Source of the DNA: JANYGA01 sp043743145
GTDB taxonomy: Bacteria; Vulcanimicrobiota; Vulcanimicrobiia; Vulcanimicrobiales; Vulcanimicrobiaceae
Direction: 5' to 3'
Assembly (NCBI GenBank): GCA_043743145.1
Contig: JAYTXC010000073.1
Coordinates: 1-24,035 of the forward strand
DNA length: 24,035 nt
The translations under genes were made by a program, and so were the position numbers. The notes beneath the pieces were generated by a model. The model saw only the letters and a list, made by a program, of their open reading frames with translations. It did no database searches and was not told where the DNA came from. The stretch's first letter is position 1; each line of letters starts with the position of its first letter. Shown one piece after another: positions 14,541 to 22,060 of this stretch.

Positions 14541-15082
14541 AACCAGAAAACTCCCGCCTGGGACGCATTCCCGAAATCAAATGGCTCGTAAATACGATCA
14601 TGGAGCGCGCGCTCACGCGCGGCGAATATCTGCTCGCCGGTGGAAATCGCAGCGATTTTTATATCGATAAATTTCGCCTCTTCTCCGATCCGAGCGTATT
14701 ACGTCGCATCGCGCGACTCTTCACACCGATCGTCACCGAACTCAACCCGCATCTCATCGCCGGAACCGAACTCGGCGGCGCAATCCTCGCAACCGTCGTC
14801 TCGCAGATGACGAACATACCGATGATCGTCGTCCGCAAAGCGCCCAAAGCCTACGGCGCGTTCACCGATGCGTACGTCGAAGGTCCCTATGTCGAGGGCC
14901 AGCGCGTCTTGCTGCTCGAGGATGTCGTAAGCAACGGTCGTGAAGTGATGGCCGCAAAAGTTCGACTCGAAGAACTCAACCTGCAAGTGACCGTCTATGC
15001 CGTGATCAATCGCGGGCTCGCGCCCGTAAAATCACTCGTCCAATTCTCGTTGCCGCGCGGGCAAGCGAAGACCGACAACTAG
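14528..15082 (+). CDS. pyrE: Orotate phosphoribosyltransferase (or close type I PRTase)
   Basis: OPRT makes orotidine 5'-phosphate from orotate and PRPP in pyrimidine synthesis. The 184-residue product shows SDFYIDKFRLFSDP (N-terminal OPRT block), LIAGTELGGAILATVVSQ, the basic segment VVRKAPKAYG contributing catalytic lysines, and the PRPP loop VLLLEDVVSNGREV. In most OPRTs that loop reads ED-V-x-T-x-G; here Asn replaces the residue before Gly, so the loop is slightly unusual. ATG 14528 overlaps the preceding gene by 13 nt. An open frame continues upstream inside the lipoprotein gene and is not coding. Its stop shares a CTAG with the convergent hydrolase gene. A different type I PRTase function is possible. 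Confidence 0.8.
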   Translation: MGYLEPENSRLGRIPEIKWLVNTIMERALTRGEYLLAGGNRSDFYIDKFRLFSDPSVLRRIARLFTPIVTELNPHLIAGTELGGAILATVVSQMTNIPMIVVRKAPKAYGAFTDAYVEGPYVEGQRVLLLEDVVSNGREVMAAKVRLEELNLQVTVYAVINRGLAPVKSLVQFSLPRGQAKTDN

Positions 15083-15909
15083 AGCGCGAGGCGGTACCCG
15101 TCGTCGGCCACGTCGACCGGGCCGCCAAACGTGCCGCGTGCGTCGCTCGTCAAGCGCGCGACGTCGGCTGTGGCGGGATAGTGCGTGAGGACGAGTCGCG
15201 CGACGCTGCCGATCGTCGCCAGCCGCCCGGCTTCGCGCGCGGAGAGATGACCGCGCGGCGATTCGGCTTCGCTTTCGGGTGTGAGCGTCGCTTCGCACAG
15301 AAACGCACTCGACTCGAATGCGAGCCGTGCGACGGCTTCGTCGGGCGCGGTGTCGGCGCTGTACGTCACGCTTCCGCCACCCGCGTCGCAGCGAATTGCG
15401 AAGGTGGAAATGTAGTGTGTGGTCGGTGTGAAACGCAACGCCATTTCCCCGATTCGCAGGGTATCGCTCGGCTCGTAGGTGCGGACGTCGAAAACTTCGC
15501 CGATGAAATCGTGATGCGATTCTTGAGCGAAAGCACCGACGAGGTTACGCAAGAGCGCATCGCCGCCGCGCGGGAGGTAGAGCGCTACCCGATGATCGTT
15601 CGTCCGGTCGCCGTATTTGAGCGCGTAGCGCATAGGAATAATATCGATAAAGTGATCGGCGTGCATGTGGCTGATCACGACGGCATCGAGACTCTCGGCC
15701 GCGCGCGTGCGCAGAATGTTCGCAAGCGCCCCCGTGCCGAGATCGGCAACGACCGCGTGCTCGGCCGACTCGAGAAGATACGAACTGCACGCGCGACCGG
15801 GCCGCGGAATCGAACAGCTCGATCCCGCGACCGTGAGATGTAACCCGGCTCGCGTTACAGGTTCGACAGCACGTCCTCGGCATGGCCGTCGACCTGGACT
15901 TTCGGCCAC
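15079..15909 (-). CDS. Metallo-beta-lactamase-fold hydrolase (RNase Z/phosphodiesterase-like)
   Basis: An MBL-fold enzyme with the metal motif ISHMHADHFIDI (H-x-H-x-D-H), an N-terminal LTVAGSSCSIPRPGRACSSY typical of the fold's first strands, VTYSADTAPDE carrying the bridging Asp, and a C-terminal RGHLSAREAG followed by RLVLTHYP with further metal ligands. This order resembles RNase Z and class II cyclic-nucleotide phosphodiesterases; the substrate is unknown. The start is uncertain. GTG at 15909 is the nearest canonical in-frame codon and adds 22 residues before the family start while overlapping bcp by 55 nt. Between it and the LTVAG strand only non-standard codons exist. Cotranscribed with bcp. 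Confidence 0.8.
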   Translation of the reverse strand: MAESPGRRPCRGRAVEPVTRAGLHLTVAGSSCSIPRPGRACSSYLLESAEHAVVADLGTGALANILRTRAAESLDAVVISHMHADHFIDIIPMRYALKYGDRTNDHRVALYLPRGGDALLRNLVGAFAQESHHDFIGEVFDVRTYEPSDTLRIGEMALRFTPTTHYISTFAIRCDAGGGSVTYSADTAPDEAVARLAFESSAFLCEATLTPESEAESPRGHLSAREAGRLATIGSVARLVLTHYPATADVARLTSDARGTFGGPVDVADDGYRLAL

Positions 15910-16307
15910 ACCCGGACGAGTTTTCCCTCGGCATCGAAGAGAAAGGTCGCTCGCGCAACGCCGAGACTTTTCTTTCCGTACAGATTCTTTTCGACGATCA
16001 CACCACACGCGTCGCAGAGCTCGCTCTTCGAATCCGCGAGTAAGGGAAACGGAATGTCGTACTTCACTTTGAACTTTTGGTGCGAGGCGACCGAATCGCG
16101 GCTCACGCCGACGACCGCAGCCCCTTTGGCTTCGAAGCTTTCGAAAAGGTCGCGGAATTGCGTCGCTTCATTGCTGCAACCCGGCGTATCATCTTTGGGA
16201 TAGAAGTACAGGACGAGCGGGCGCCCGAGAAAATCTCGTGTCGACCGTTCGGCGCCGGTGTCGTCGGCGAGATTCACCGTCGGCAACAACGCGCCGGTTT
16301 CCAGCAT
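15855..16307 (-). CDS. bcp: Thiol peroxidase of the Bcp/PrxQ family
   Basis: Bcp reduces hydrogen peroxide and organic hydroperoxides using thioredoxin. The 150-residue protein contains LVLYFYPKDDTPGCSNEA, where Cys44 is the peroxidatic cysteine in the TPGC context. The AVVGVSRDSVASHQKF block and KNLYGKKSLGVARATFLFD also fit the family. The usual nearby resolving cysteine (five residues after the peroxidatic one) is absent; Thr49 is there instead. Two cysteines, Cys98 and Cys101 in ELCDACGV, could take that role or be a separate pair. ATG 16307 has GGAG 10 nt upstream. Divergent from the methyltransferase-like gene with just 32 bp between starts, so the two probably share a promoter region. 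Confidence 0.92.
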   Translation of the reverse strand: MLETGALLPTVNLADDTGAERSTRDFLGRPLVLYFYPKDDTPGCSNEATQFRDLFESFEAKGAAVVGVSRDSVASHQKFKVKYDIPFPLLADSKSELCDACGVIVEKNLYGKKSLGVARATFLFDAEGKLVRVWPKVQVDGHAEDVLSNL

Positions 16308-16339
16308 TGGAAGAGAACTCCGTTTCCGAGGACGATTGC

Positions 16340-16999
16340 GTGACTTTGGGTCTTACTCCGGATGCGCTTCCGGAGCCTTCGGCACACATACTCGCACGCG
16401 AGCTCGCCACACGCGTTCGCGCGCCCGGTCGCATCCTCGTTATGGGATACGGAAGCGGCAGAAATCTCGCGCCGTTGCTCGATGCCGGGCTCGCGATCGA
16501 TCTTTACGAGCTCGACGTCGTTCGCGCGGCCGCCGCAGCGCAGCGCTACGCGGCGTCGTCGATGGTTCGCATCGTCGCAACGCTCGCACCCGAGGCGACG
16601 GAACGAGACGACGCAGACCCGCGCGATTGCGCCGGTGCGCTGAGCACGCATGCCCTGCTCCACGGCGACACGGCCAGTCTCGTCGCACGTATCGCAGCGA
16701 TTAGCGCCCGTTTACGTAACGGAGCTCACTTCTCGACGACGCTCGGATCGACACGCGATCCCCGCTTCGGTCGTGGGCGACGAATCGATGCGGCGACGTG
16801 GGTACCAAACACTGGCGACGAAGCAGGCGTGCCGCACGTCTACCTCGCCGAAGGCGAAATTCGCACGATGCTACGTGACTACATCATCGAGTCGCTCGAG
16901 GAAGTCGATGCGCGCGAGCATGTCGGTGCGTGGGCACACGATCCCGCCGGTGCGGCGACGATCGTTCATTGGTTCGTTCGCGCGCGGCGGAACGGTTAG
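16340..16999 (+). CDS. Class I SAM-dependent methyltransferase-like protein
   Basis: A 219-residue protein whose first half shows a Rossmann methyltransferase motif I, RILVMGYGSGRNLAPLLDAG, followed by an acidic strand end IDLYELD (motif II), as in TehB-like small methyltransferases. Later parts are less typical: HALLHGDTASLVARIAAISA resembles the helix after motif IV, and the last ~80 residues show AEGEIRTMLRDYIIESLEEVDAREH, the late strand-helix region. Substrate is unknown. GTG 16340 was chosen because GAGGA (16328-16332) lies 7 nt upstream; the open frame extends to 16238 but that is antisense to bcp. Its TAG overlaps by 4 nt the stop of the convergent rhodanese gene. Confidence 0.7.
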   Translation: MTLGLTPDALPEPSAHILARELATRVRAPGRILVMGYGSGRNLAPLLDAGLAIDLYELDVVRAAAAAQRYAASSMVRIVATLAPEATERDDADPRDCAGALSTHALLHGDTASLVARIAAISARLRNGAHFSTTLGSTRDPRFGRGRRIDAATWVPNTGDEAGVPHVYLAEGEIRTMLRDYIIESLEEVDAREHVGAWAHDPAGAATIVHWFVRARRNG

Positions 17000-17331
17000 T
17001 ACGTCGGAACCGCCGGATCGATTTCACGCGACCACGCGTCGATCCCACCGGCGAGGTTCGCGACGCTCGTGAAGTCGTGCTCGCGCAAATATTGCGCGAC
17101 GCGATCGCTGCGATATCCAGCGTGGCACATCACGATCACGTTTCCGTTTACGGGAAGTTCGTTGAGCCGAACGGGCACGTCGCCCATCGGGACGTGTTTG
17201 GCCCACATGATACGCGCCGTCTCCCATTCGTCGCGTTCGCGCACGTCGAGCAGGACGAACGCGCGTCCCGCATCGTGCATCGCTTTGAGTTCCCGCACCG
17301 AAATCTCCGCCGGGAGGGTCGCATCGCTCAC
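16996..17331 (-). CDS. Single-domain rhodanese-like sulfurtransferase
   Basis: A 111-residue rhodanese: ISVRELKAMHDAGRAFVLLD and VRERDEWETARI form the N-terminal block, then the active-site loop CHAGYRSDRVAQYL with catalytic Cys69, and LAGGIDAW near the end. Length is typical of GlpE-type proteins. GTG 17331 overlaps the TGA of thiG (GTGA, 4 nt), so the gene is translationally coupled to thiG and very probably part of the thi operon. Inferred: it supplies persulfide sulfur for loading ThiS, a role played in other bacteria by the rhodanese domain of ThiI. A general sulfurtransferase is an alternative. Confidence 0.88.
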   Translation of the reverse strand: MSDATLPAEISVRELKAMHDAGRAFVLLDVRERDEWETARIMWAKHVPMGDVPVRLNELPVNGNVIVMCHAGYRSDRVAQYLREHDFTSVANLAGGIDAWSREIDPAVPTY

Positions 17332-18116
17332 GCGCGCTTCCCCAATTCGATGAGCCCCTGCATCGGACTCGATGCGTTCGCATAGAGTCGCTTCGCCATG
17401 CGTCCGGCGCGGTACGCGAGACGCCCACTTTCGACGGCATGGCGCATCGCGCGCGCCATCATTACGGGATCGTTTGCCGCAGCGATTCCCGTATTCATCA
17501 GCACCGCATCCACGCCGAGTTCCATGGCAATCGCCGCATCCGATGCCGTTCCGACGCCGGCATCGACGATAACGGGCACGGCCGCGCGCTCTTTGATGAT
17601 CGCGATGGAATACGGATTGCAGATCCCGAGGCCGCTGCCGATCGGCGCACCTAGCGGCATCACCGCGGCACATCCGACGTCTTCGAGACGTTTGCACGCC
17701 GTGGGATCGTCGACGATATACGGTAACACCGTGAAGCCGTCGGCGACGAGTTCTTTCGCCGCGGCGATCGTTTCGACCGTATCGGGATAGAGCGTGTGCG
17801 GATCGCCGATGACTTCGAGTTTGATGAGATCCGTCCCGAGGAGTTCGCGCGCGAGTTGCGCGGTGAGGATCGCGTCTTTCGCGGTGTAGCAACCCGCCGT
17901 ATTCGGCAGAATCGTATACTTCGTGCGATCGATGTAATCGAGCATCGTCTTGCCCGTGGGATCGTCGAGATTGATGCGCCGGATCGCGACCGTAATCATC
18001 GACGTGCCGCTCGCCTCGTGTGCCGCCTGCATGATCTCAAGCGACGGATACTTCCCCGTACCGACGATGAGGCGCGAGGCAAGTTCGTACGTCCCGATGC
18101 GAAGTGTCGTGTCCAT
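17328..18116 (-). CDS. thiG: Thiazole synthase ThiG
   Basis: ThiG forms the thiazole ring of thiamine from deoxyxylulose 5-phosphate, dehydroglycine and ThiS thiocarboxylate. The 262-residue protein is full length, with RLIVGTGKYPSLEIM, TVAIRRINL, ILPNTAGCYTAKDAI, and LIKLEVIGDP, in which Lys99 is the Schiff-base lysine. AAVMPLGAPIGSGLGICNP and VPVIVDAGVGTASDAAIAME form the phosphate-binding end of the TIM barrel. ATG 18116 lies 9 nt after the thiS stop with GAGG in the gap. It sits between thiS and the rhodanese gene on one transcript, downstream of thiO. Confidence 0.97.
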   Translation of the reverse strand: MDTTLRIGTYELASRLIVGTGKYPSLEIMQAAHEASGTSMITVAIRRINLDDPTGKTMLDYIDRTKYTILPNTAGCYTAKDAILTAQLARELLGTDLIKLEVIGDPHTLYPDTVETIAAAKELVADGFTVLPYIVDDPTACKRLEDVGCAAVMPLGAPIGSGLGICNPYSIAIIKERAAVPVIVDAGVGTASDAAIAMELGVDAVLMNTGIAAANDPVMMARAMRHAVESGRLAYRAGRMAKRLYANASSPMQGLIELGKRA

Positions 18117-18125
18117 GCTTCCTCG

Positions 18126-18329
18126 TTATCCGCCAGCGACGGCGCGGATGATTTCGACGGCATCGCCATCGCGTAACGTGTGGTCGGCGAAGGCACCGCG
18201 ACGCACGACGCGCGCATTGACGGCAATGGCGATGCCGGTCGCCGCATCGATACCGAGCGAATGTAAGAGCATCTCGAGTGTTTGGCCTTCCGCGAGGTCG
18301 CGCGGTTCGCCGTTGATCGTGGCGGTCAC
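18126..18329 (-). CDS. thiS: Sulfur carrier protein ThiS
   Basis: A 67-residue ubiquitin-like protein that carries thiocarboxylate sulfur to ThiG. It begins VTATINGEPRDLAEGQTLEM, has GIAIAVNARVVRRG in the middle and ends EIIRAVAGG, with the required C-terminal Gly-Gly. GTG 18329 gives normal ThiS length; a longer frame upstream (to 18644) runs into thiO in another frame and is not credible. It lies 49 nt after the thiO stop and 9 nt before thiG. Confidence 0.93.
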   Translation of the reverse strand: MTATINGEPRDLAEGQTLEMLLHSLGIDAATGIAIAVNARVVRRGAFADHTLRDGDAVEIIRAVAGG

Positions 18330-18378
18330 GCGAGTCGTCTTCGCGCTCGGGAAGCGAGCACCATCGCGCCCGGTTCGG

Positions 18379-19488
18379 CTACGCCGCGCGCGTTTCGCGA
18401 CCGACCGCGAACGGCGCGAGCGCAGTCGACGCACCGGCTTTGCCTTCGACGAGATCGGCGATGACGTACGCGGTTCCGGGCGTGAGCAAGATCCCGTTGC
18501 GATAATGTCCCGTTGCGAGCACGTAGCCACCGAGCGATGTCGCGCCGAGATACGGCAAGGCATCGGGTGTCCCCGGACGCAGGCCCGCCCACGTCTCCGC
18601 AACCGCGAATTCACCGAGGGCCGGGAGCGCGCCGAGTGCCGCATCCAGAAGCGACCGCAATCCCTGTGCCGTCACGCGGACGTCGAATTCCGCGCGTTCG
18701 ACCGTCGCGCCGATGAGGAGCCGACCGTCGTCGCGCGGCACGAGATATGCGCCCGGGACCCAGAGCACGCGCCGCACGAAATCGCGCGGAATCGCAAGTG
18801 CGAGCATCTGGCCTTTAATCGGAGTTACCGGAACGCGTGCGGCGGCCGGTACGCCCGCGAGATTCGCCGCCCATGCGCCGCCCGCGTTGATGACGGTCTC
18901 GGCGGGAATGAAGCCGCGCGGGCCACGCACACCGAGCACGCGCCGTGCATCCGCTTCGAGCGCGACGTCGCCCGCAAAGGCGTCGACGCGCACGCCGAGC
19001 GCTTCGCATGCCGCACGCAATGCGCGACCGAGTCGACGATTATCGACGTGTCCCTCGTTCGGCGAATACGCCGCGCCGCGGATGCTCGCGCGAAACGCCG
19101 GTTCGAGGCGATGTGCGTCGTGCGGCTCGAGCCATTGCGCGGCGATGCCACGCGCGACGCGATCGGCCACGCGTCCGCGCAACCGCGCGACGTCGGCATC
19201 GTCGAATGCGGCCTCCACGATGCCATCGAGATGCAGCCGCGCGTCGACACCACCGATCGCGTGCAGGCCGGATACGAAGGCGGGGTATCGCGCGAGCGAC
19301 TCCGCGCAAAACGCGGCAAATGCCGGATGCTCGATCTCCTCGGTGTGCGGCGCGAGCATCCCGGCGCCCGCCCACGATGCGGCAGCCGCGGGTTCGCGCG
19401 CGTCGATCACGCGCACGTTCGCGCCACGCGAGCGAAGTTCGTACGCGATGGCGAGCCCGATGAGCCCCGCACCGATGACGACGATCAT
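18379..19488 (-). CDS. thiO: Glycine oxidase ThiO
   Basis: An FAD-dependent amine oxidase (DAO family) that oxidises glycine to dehydroglycine for thiazole synthesis in aerobic bacteria. The 369-residue sequence opens with the dinucleotide-binding motif IVVIGAGLIGLAIAYEL, then ASWAGAGMLAPHTE, typical of ThiO, then GHVDNRRLGRALRAACEALG, ETVINAGGAWAANLAG, VTPIKGQMLAL, and ETWAGLRPGTPDALPYLG. The C-terminal GGYVLATGHYRNGILLTPGT carries the usual substrate-binding Arg region. ATG 19488 lies 24 nt after the ETF-QO stop. Being joined to thiS and thiG makes ThiO, rather than another amino-acid oxidase, the best call. Confidence 0.95.
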   Translation of the reverse strand: MIVVIGAGLIGLAIAYELRSRGANVRVIDAREPAAAASWAGAGMLAPHTEEIEHPAFAAFCAESLARYPAFVSGLHAIGGVDARLHLDGIVEAAFDDADVARLRGRVADRVARGIAAQWLEPHDAHRLEPAFRASIRGAAYSPNEGHVDNRRLGRALRAACEALGVRVDAFAGDVALEADARRVLGVRGPRGFIPAETVINAGGAWAANLAGVPAAARVPVTPIKGQMLALAIPRDFVRRVLWVPGAYLVPRDDGRLLIGATVERAEFDVRVTAQGLRSLLDAALGALPALGEFAVAETWAGLRPGTPDALPYLGATSLGGYVLATGHYRNGILLTPGTAYVIADLVEGKAGASTALAPFAVGRETRAA

Positions 19489-19512
19489 ATCGCTCGTTCG
19501 AATGCGCGCGCG

Positions 19513-21195
19513 CTACATGCCCGTGTAGACGGGGCCTTCGCCACCCTGCGGCGGCACCCACGTAATGATTTGATACGGGTCCATGATGTCGCACGTTTTG
19601 CAGTGCACGCAGTTTGAAAAATTGATCTGCAAGCGACCTTCGACTTTCGTACTGCCGTTCGTGCCCGTCACATTGAAAAGCGGTTCGTACACTTTCGCGG
19701 GGCAGAAGTACTGGCACGGATTGCCAAATTCCGTCGTGCACTTATCCGCGCAGATCGAGGTGTCGGCGATGTGAAGGTGCGGCACCTGATCTTCGTCGTG
19801 CATCGTGCCGCTGTTGAAGACATCGGTGAGCTTATCGAAGGTGATGACGTTATCGATCTTCGCTCGACCTTCGAGCGCTTTTGGCGCGCGCTCGGTGAGC
19901 TTCTTCATCTGCGCGTAGCCCTCTTCGCCATGGAGTTTGTCGATGACGCCAAATGCGCGCCCGCCCGTATACATCGACATGCCCGCATTCATCATGCCCG
20001 CGACGAGTCCGCGCTTGAAGCCCTGATGGAAATTGCGCGCCATCTTCATCTCGTCGTACGCCCACGACGCTTTGAATTTCGCATCGAACGCCGCTAACGA
20101 TTCGGTTCCGAACGAGCCCGCAACGATCGCATCGAACGCGGTCTCGGCCGCCATGATGCCCGACTTGATCGCGAGATGAATGCCCTTGAGGCGCATGCCG
20201 TTGAGGAAGCCGCCCGAATCGCCCGTGAGCAGAAGCCCGTCGGCGTAGAGTTTGGGCATCGCGTAGAGCCCGCCCTCGGGAATCGCTTTCGCACCGTAGC
20301 GAAGCAGTTTGCCGCCTTCGATCATCGCCGCAATCGCCGGATGCTGCTTGTAGCGCTGCATGTTATCGTGTGGATCGGTCGTGGGATCTTCGTAATCGAG
20401 ACCCGTCACCATCCCGATGTCGAGGACATCATTCTGCATGCCGTAGATGAATGCGCCACCGAACGTTTCATTTGGCAACGGGTGGCCGAACGTATGCAGC
20501 ACGCTTCCCGGCGTTACCGTTCCGGGCTTGCACTGCCACAATTCTTTCACGCCGAGCGCGTAAACTTGCGGATCGCGATCGGCATCGAGACCGAGCTTTG
20601 CGATCGCCTGCTTTGCAAGCGTTCCGCGGACGCCTTCGGAGATAATAACGACTTTCGCGAGGAGATCGGGCCCTTGCTCGTAGTTCGATTTGGGCTTGCC
20701 ATCGTGGCCGACGCCCTTATCGCCAACGCGCACGCCGATGCAACGATCGCCGTCCCAGAGCAGCTCTTGCCCCGCGAATTCCGGGAGAAGATTGACGCCG
20801 TGTTCTTCCGCGACACCGCCGAGCCACTTCGTGAGCTTCTGCAAGCTCGTAACGTACTTGCCGTTGTTCTTCATCATCGGCGGTATGGCGAATCCCGGAA
20901 AGGCGAGTTTTCCACCATTGGGATTGAGATACCACATGGCATCGCTCGAGACGGCCGCTTCGACGGGCGCGGTCTCGCGCCAGTCGGGAATCAGTTCGTC
21001 GAGGCCTTTGGGATCGAGCACGGCGCCGGAGATCCCGTGCGCGCCGATTTCGCGACCCTTATCCACGAGATAAATCTCGAAATCGTCGCGGCCGGCGGCT
21101 TTCGCCAGCTGGCGCAGTTTGATCGCCGCCGCAAGGCCGGCCGGGCCACCTCCGACGATGAGGACGTCGGCTTCGAGTTGATCGCGTTCTGGCAT
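19513..21195 (-). CDS. Electron-transfer flavoprotein:ubiquinone oxidoreductase (ETF-QO)
   Basis: A membrane-associated flavoprotein with a 4Fe-4S cluster that passes electrons from reduced ETF to the quinone pool. The 560-residue protein starts MPERDQLEADVLIVGGGPAG (FAD-binding motif) and contains GISGAVLDPKGLDELIPDW and YVTSLQKLTKWLGGVAEEHG. Its C-terminus has the ferredoxin-like part TTEFGNPCQYFCPAKVYEP and FSNCVHCKTCDIMDP with the four cluster cysteines. Full length for the bacterial form. ATG 21195 has GAAGAGG with a 5-nt spacer; the frame upstream to 21333 lies partly in the neighbouring gene and is dropped. No etfAB genes lie in the window. Confidence 0.96.
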   Translation of the reverse strand: MPERDQLEADVLIVGGGPAGLAAAIKLRQLAKAAGRDDFEIYLVDKGREIGAHGISGAVLDPKGLDELIPDWRETAPVEAAVSSDAMWYLNPNGGKLAFPGFAIPPMMKNNGKYVTSLQKLTKWLGGVAEEHGVNLLPEFAGQELLWDGDRCIGVRVGDKGVGHDGKPKSNYEQGPDLLAKVVIISEGVRGTLAKQAIAKLGLDADRDPQVYALGVKELWQCKPGTVTPGSVLHTFGHPLPNETFGGAFIYGMQNDVLDIGMVTGLDYEDPTTDPHDNMQRYKQHPAIAAMIEGGKLLRYGAKAIPEGGLYAMPKLYADGLLLTGDSGGFLNGMRLKGIHLAIKSGIMAAETAFDAIVAGSFGTESLAAFDAKFKASWAYDEMKMARNFHQGFKRGLVAGMMNAGMSMYTGGRAFGVIDKLHGEEGYAQMKKLTERAPKALEGRAKIDNVITFDKLTDVFNSGTMHDEDQVPHLHIADTSICADKCTTEFGNPCQYFCPAKVYEPLFNVTGTNGSTKVEGRLQINFSNCVHCKTCDIMDPYQIITWVPPQGGEGPVYTGM

Positions 21196-21230
21196 GACGA
21201 CCTCTTCAACCTCGGGTATGGAATTTCTTG

Positions 21231-22040
21231 TCAGGAAAGCGTTGGTTCCACGAGATTTCGGTTCGCGTGCACAGCGAAGCTCGCGATGAGCGTCGTGACG
21301 GCGACCCGATGCATCGCGATCCGATCCTCCCACGCTTGCGTGCGCGGCGATTCGATGGTCAACGCGTAACGCGCCGCACGGCGCAAAAGCTCGATGCTAT
21401 AGGGCGTGACTTCGAAAAATTCGCGTTCGACATCGGGATCGTTGCGAATGCGACCGCGCGAGAGCACCCGTAAGTGATGCGCTTCGGGCGGATAGCCGAG
21501 ATCGAAGGCGTCGGTGAGTTCTTGTACCGGGAATTCCGCATCGTCGAGCGCGCGCACGAGCGCATCGCCGAACGGCGCTTCACCCGAGATCACGGGCTCG
21601 TAGCAATAGTATCCATGCGCTTCGAAATCTTCGTGCAGATCGAGTGAGAACGCGAAGCGCCGGTCGCGATTCGCCGTGAGTATCGCGCGCGATTCCGGCG
21701 TCGTACCACCTTTGTGAAAGCTGCGATTGATATCGTGGCCCTCGGCATTCTCACGGGTTTGGCGAACGTATCCCGACGGATTCGTACACGGCCAAATGCG
21801 ATACGAAAAACGCCGATCGAGTAACCCATCGCGCACGATCGAGAGCAGCGCCCATGGCCCCGCAGGTTCGTCGCCATGCACGCCCGCGGCGAGCGCGATC
21901 GTCGGCGCCCCCGGCGGTCCGACGACCTCGGCAACGAGCATGGTCCGTGGAACGCCGACGCAGGCGACTTCGCGAACGCTCGCGAGCCCATCTGCACGCA
22001 CGCGCCGCCACGCGGCGACGAGATCGTCGTAGGGAAACAT
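21231..22040 (-). CDS. M14-family zinc peptidase / aspartoacylase-like hydrolase
   Basis: A 269-residue member of the succinylglutamate desuccinylase/aspartoacylase branch of the M14 carboxypeptidase clan. It has the zinc motif AAGVHGDEPAGPWALL (His and Glu ligands), the substrate-site NPSGYVRQTRENAEGHDIN, RSFHKGG, then SLDLHEDFEAHGYYCYE (third zinc ligand His), and a late EREFFEVTPYS that may give the catalytic Glu. The natural substrate is unclear; an N-acyl amino acid or a small peptide is likely. ATG 22040 is used because MFPYDDLVAAW begins the conserved part; its gap to glcF is 20 nt, so it is probably in the glc transcript. No signal peptide. Confidence 0.82.
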   Translation of the reverse strand: MFPYDDLVAAWRRVRADGLASVREVACVGVPRTMLVAEVVGPPGAPTIALAAGVHGDEPAGPWALLSIVRDGLLDRRFSYRIWPCTNPSGYVRQTRENAEGHDINRSFHKGGTTPESRAILTANRDRRFAFSLDLHEDFEAHGYYCYEPVISGEAPFGDALVRALDDAEFPVQELTDAFDLGYPPEAHHLRVLSRGRIRNDPDVEREFFEVTPYSIELLRRAARYALTIESPRTQAWEDRIAMHRVAVTTLIASFAVHANRNLVEPTLS

Positions 22041-22060
22041 GCCGATCGTTTTCGTTTGGT

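Noticed and set aside
17950..19617. 555-codon plus-strand frame
   Set aside because: Antisense to thiO, thiS and thiG, which have clear family motifs; the translated product is Arg/His-rich and without domain pattern.
20176..21369. 397-codon plus-strand frame
   Set aside because: Antisense shadow of ETF-QO.
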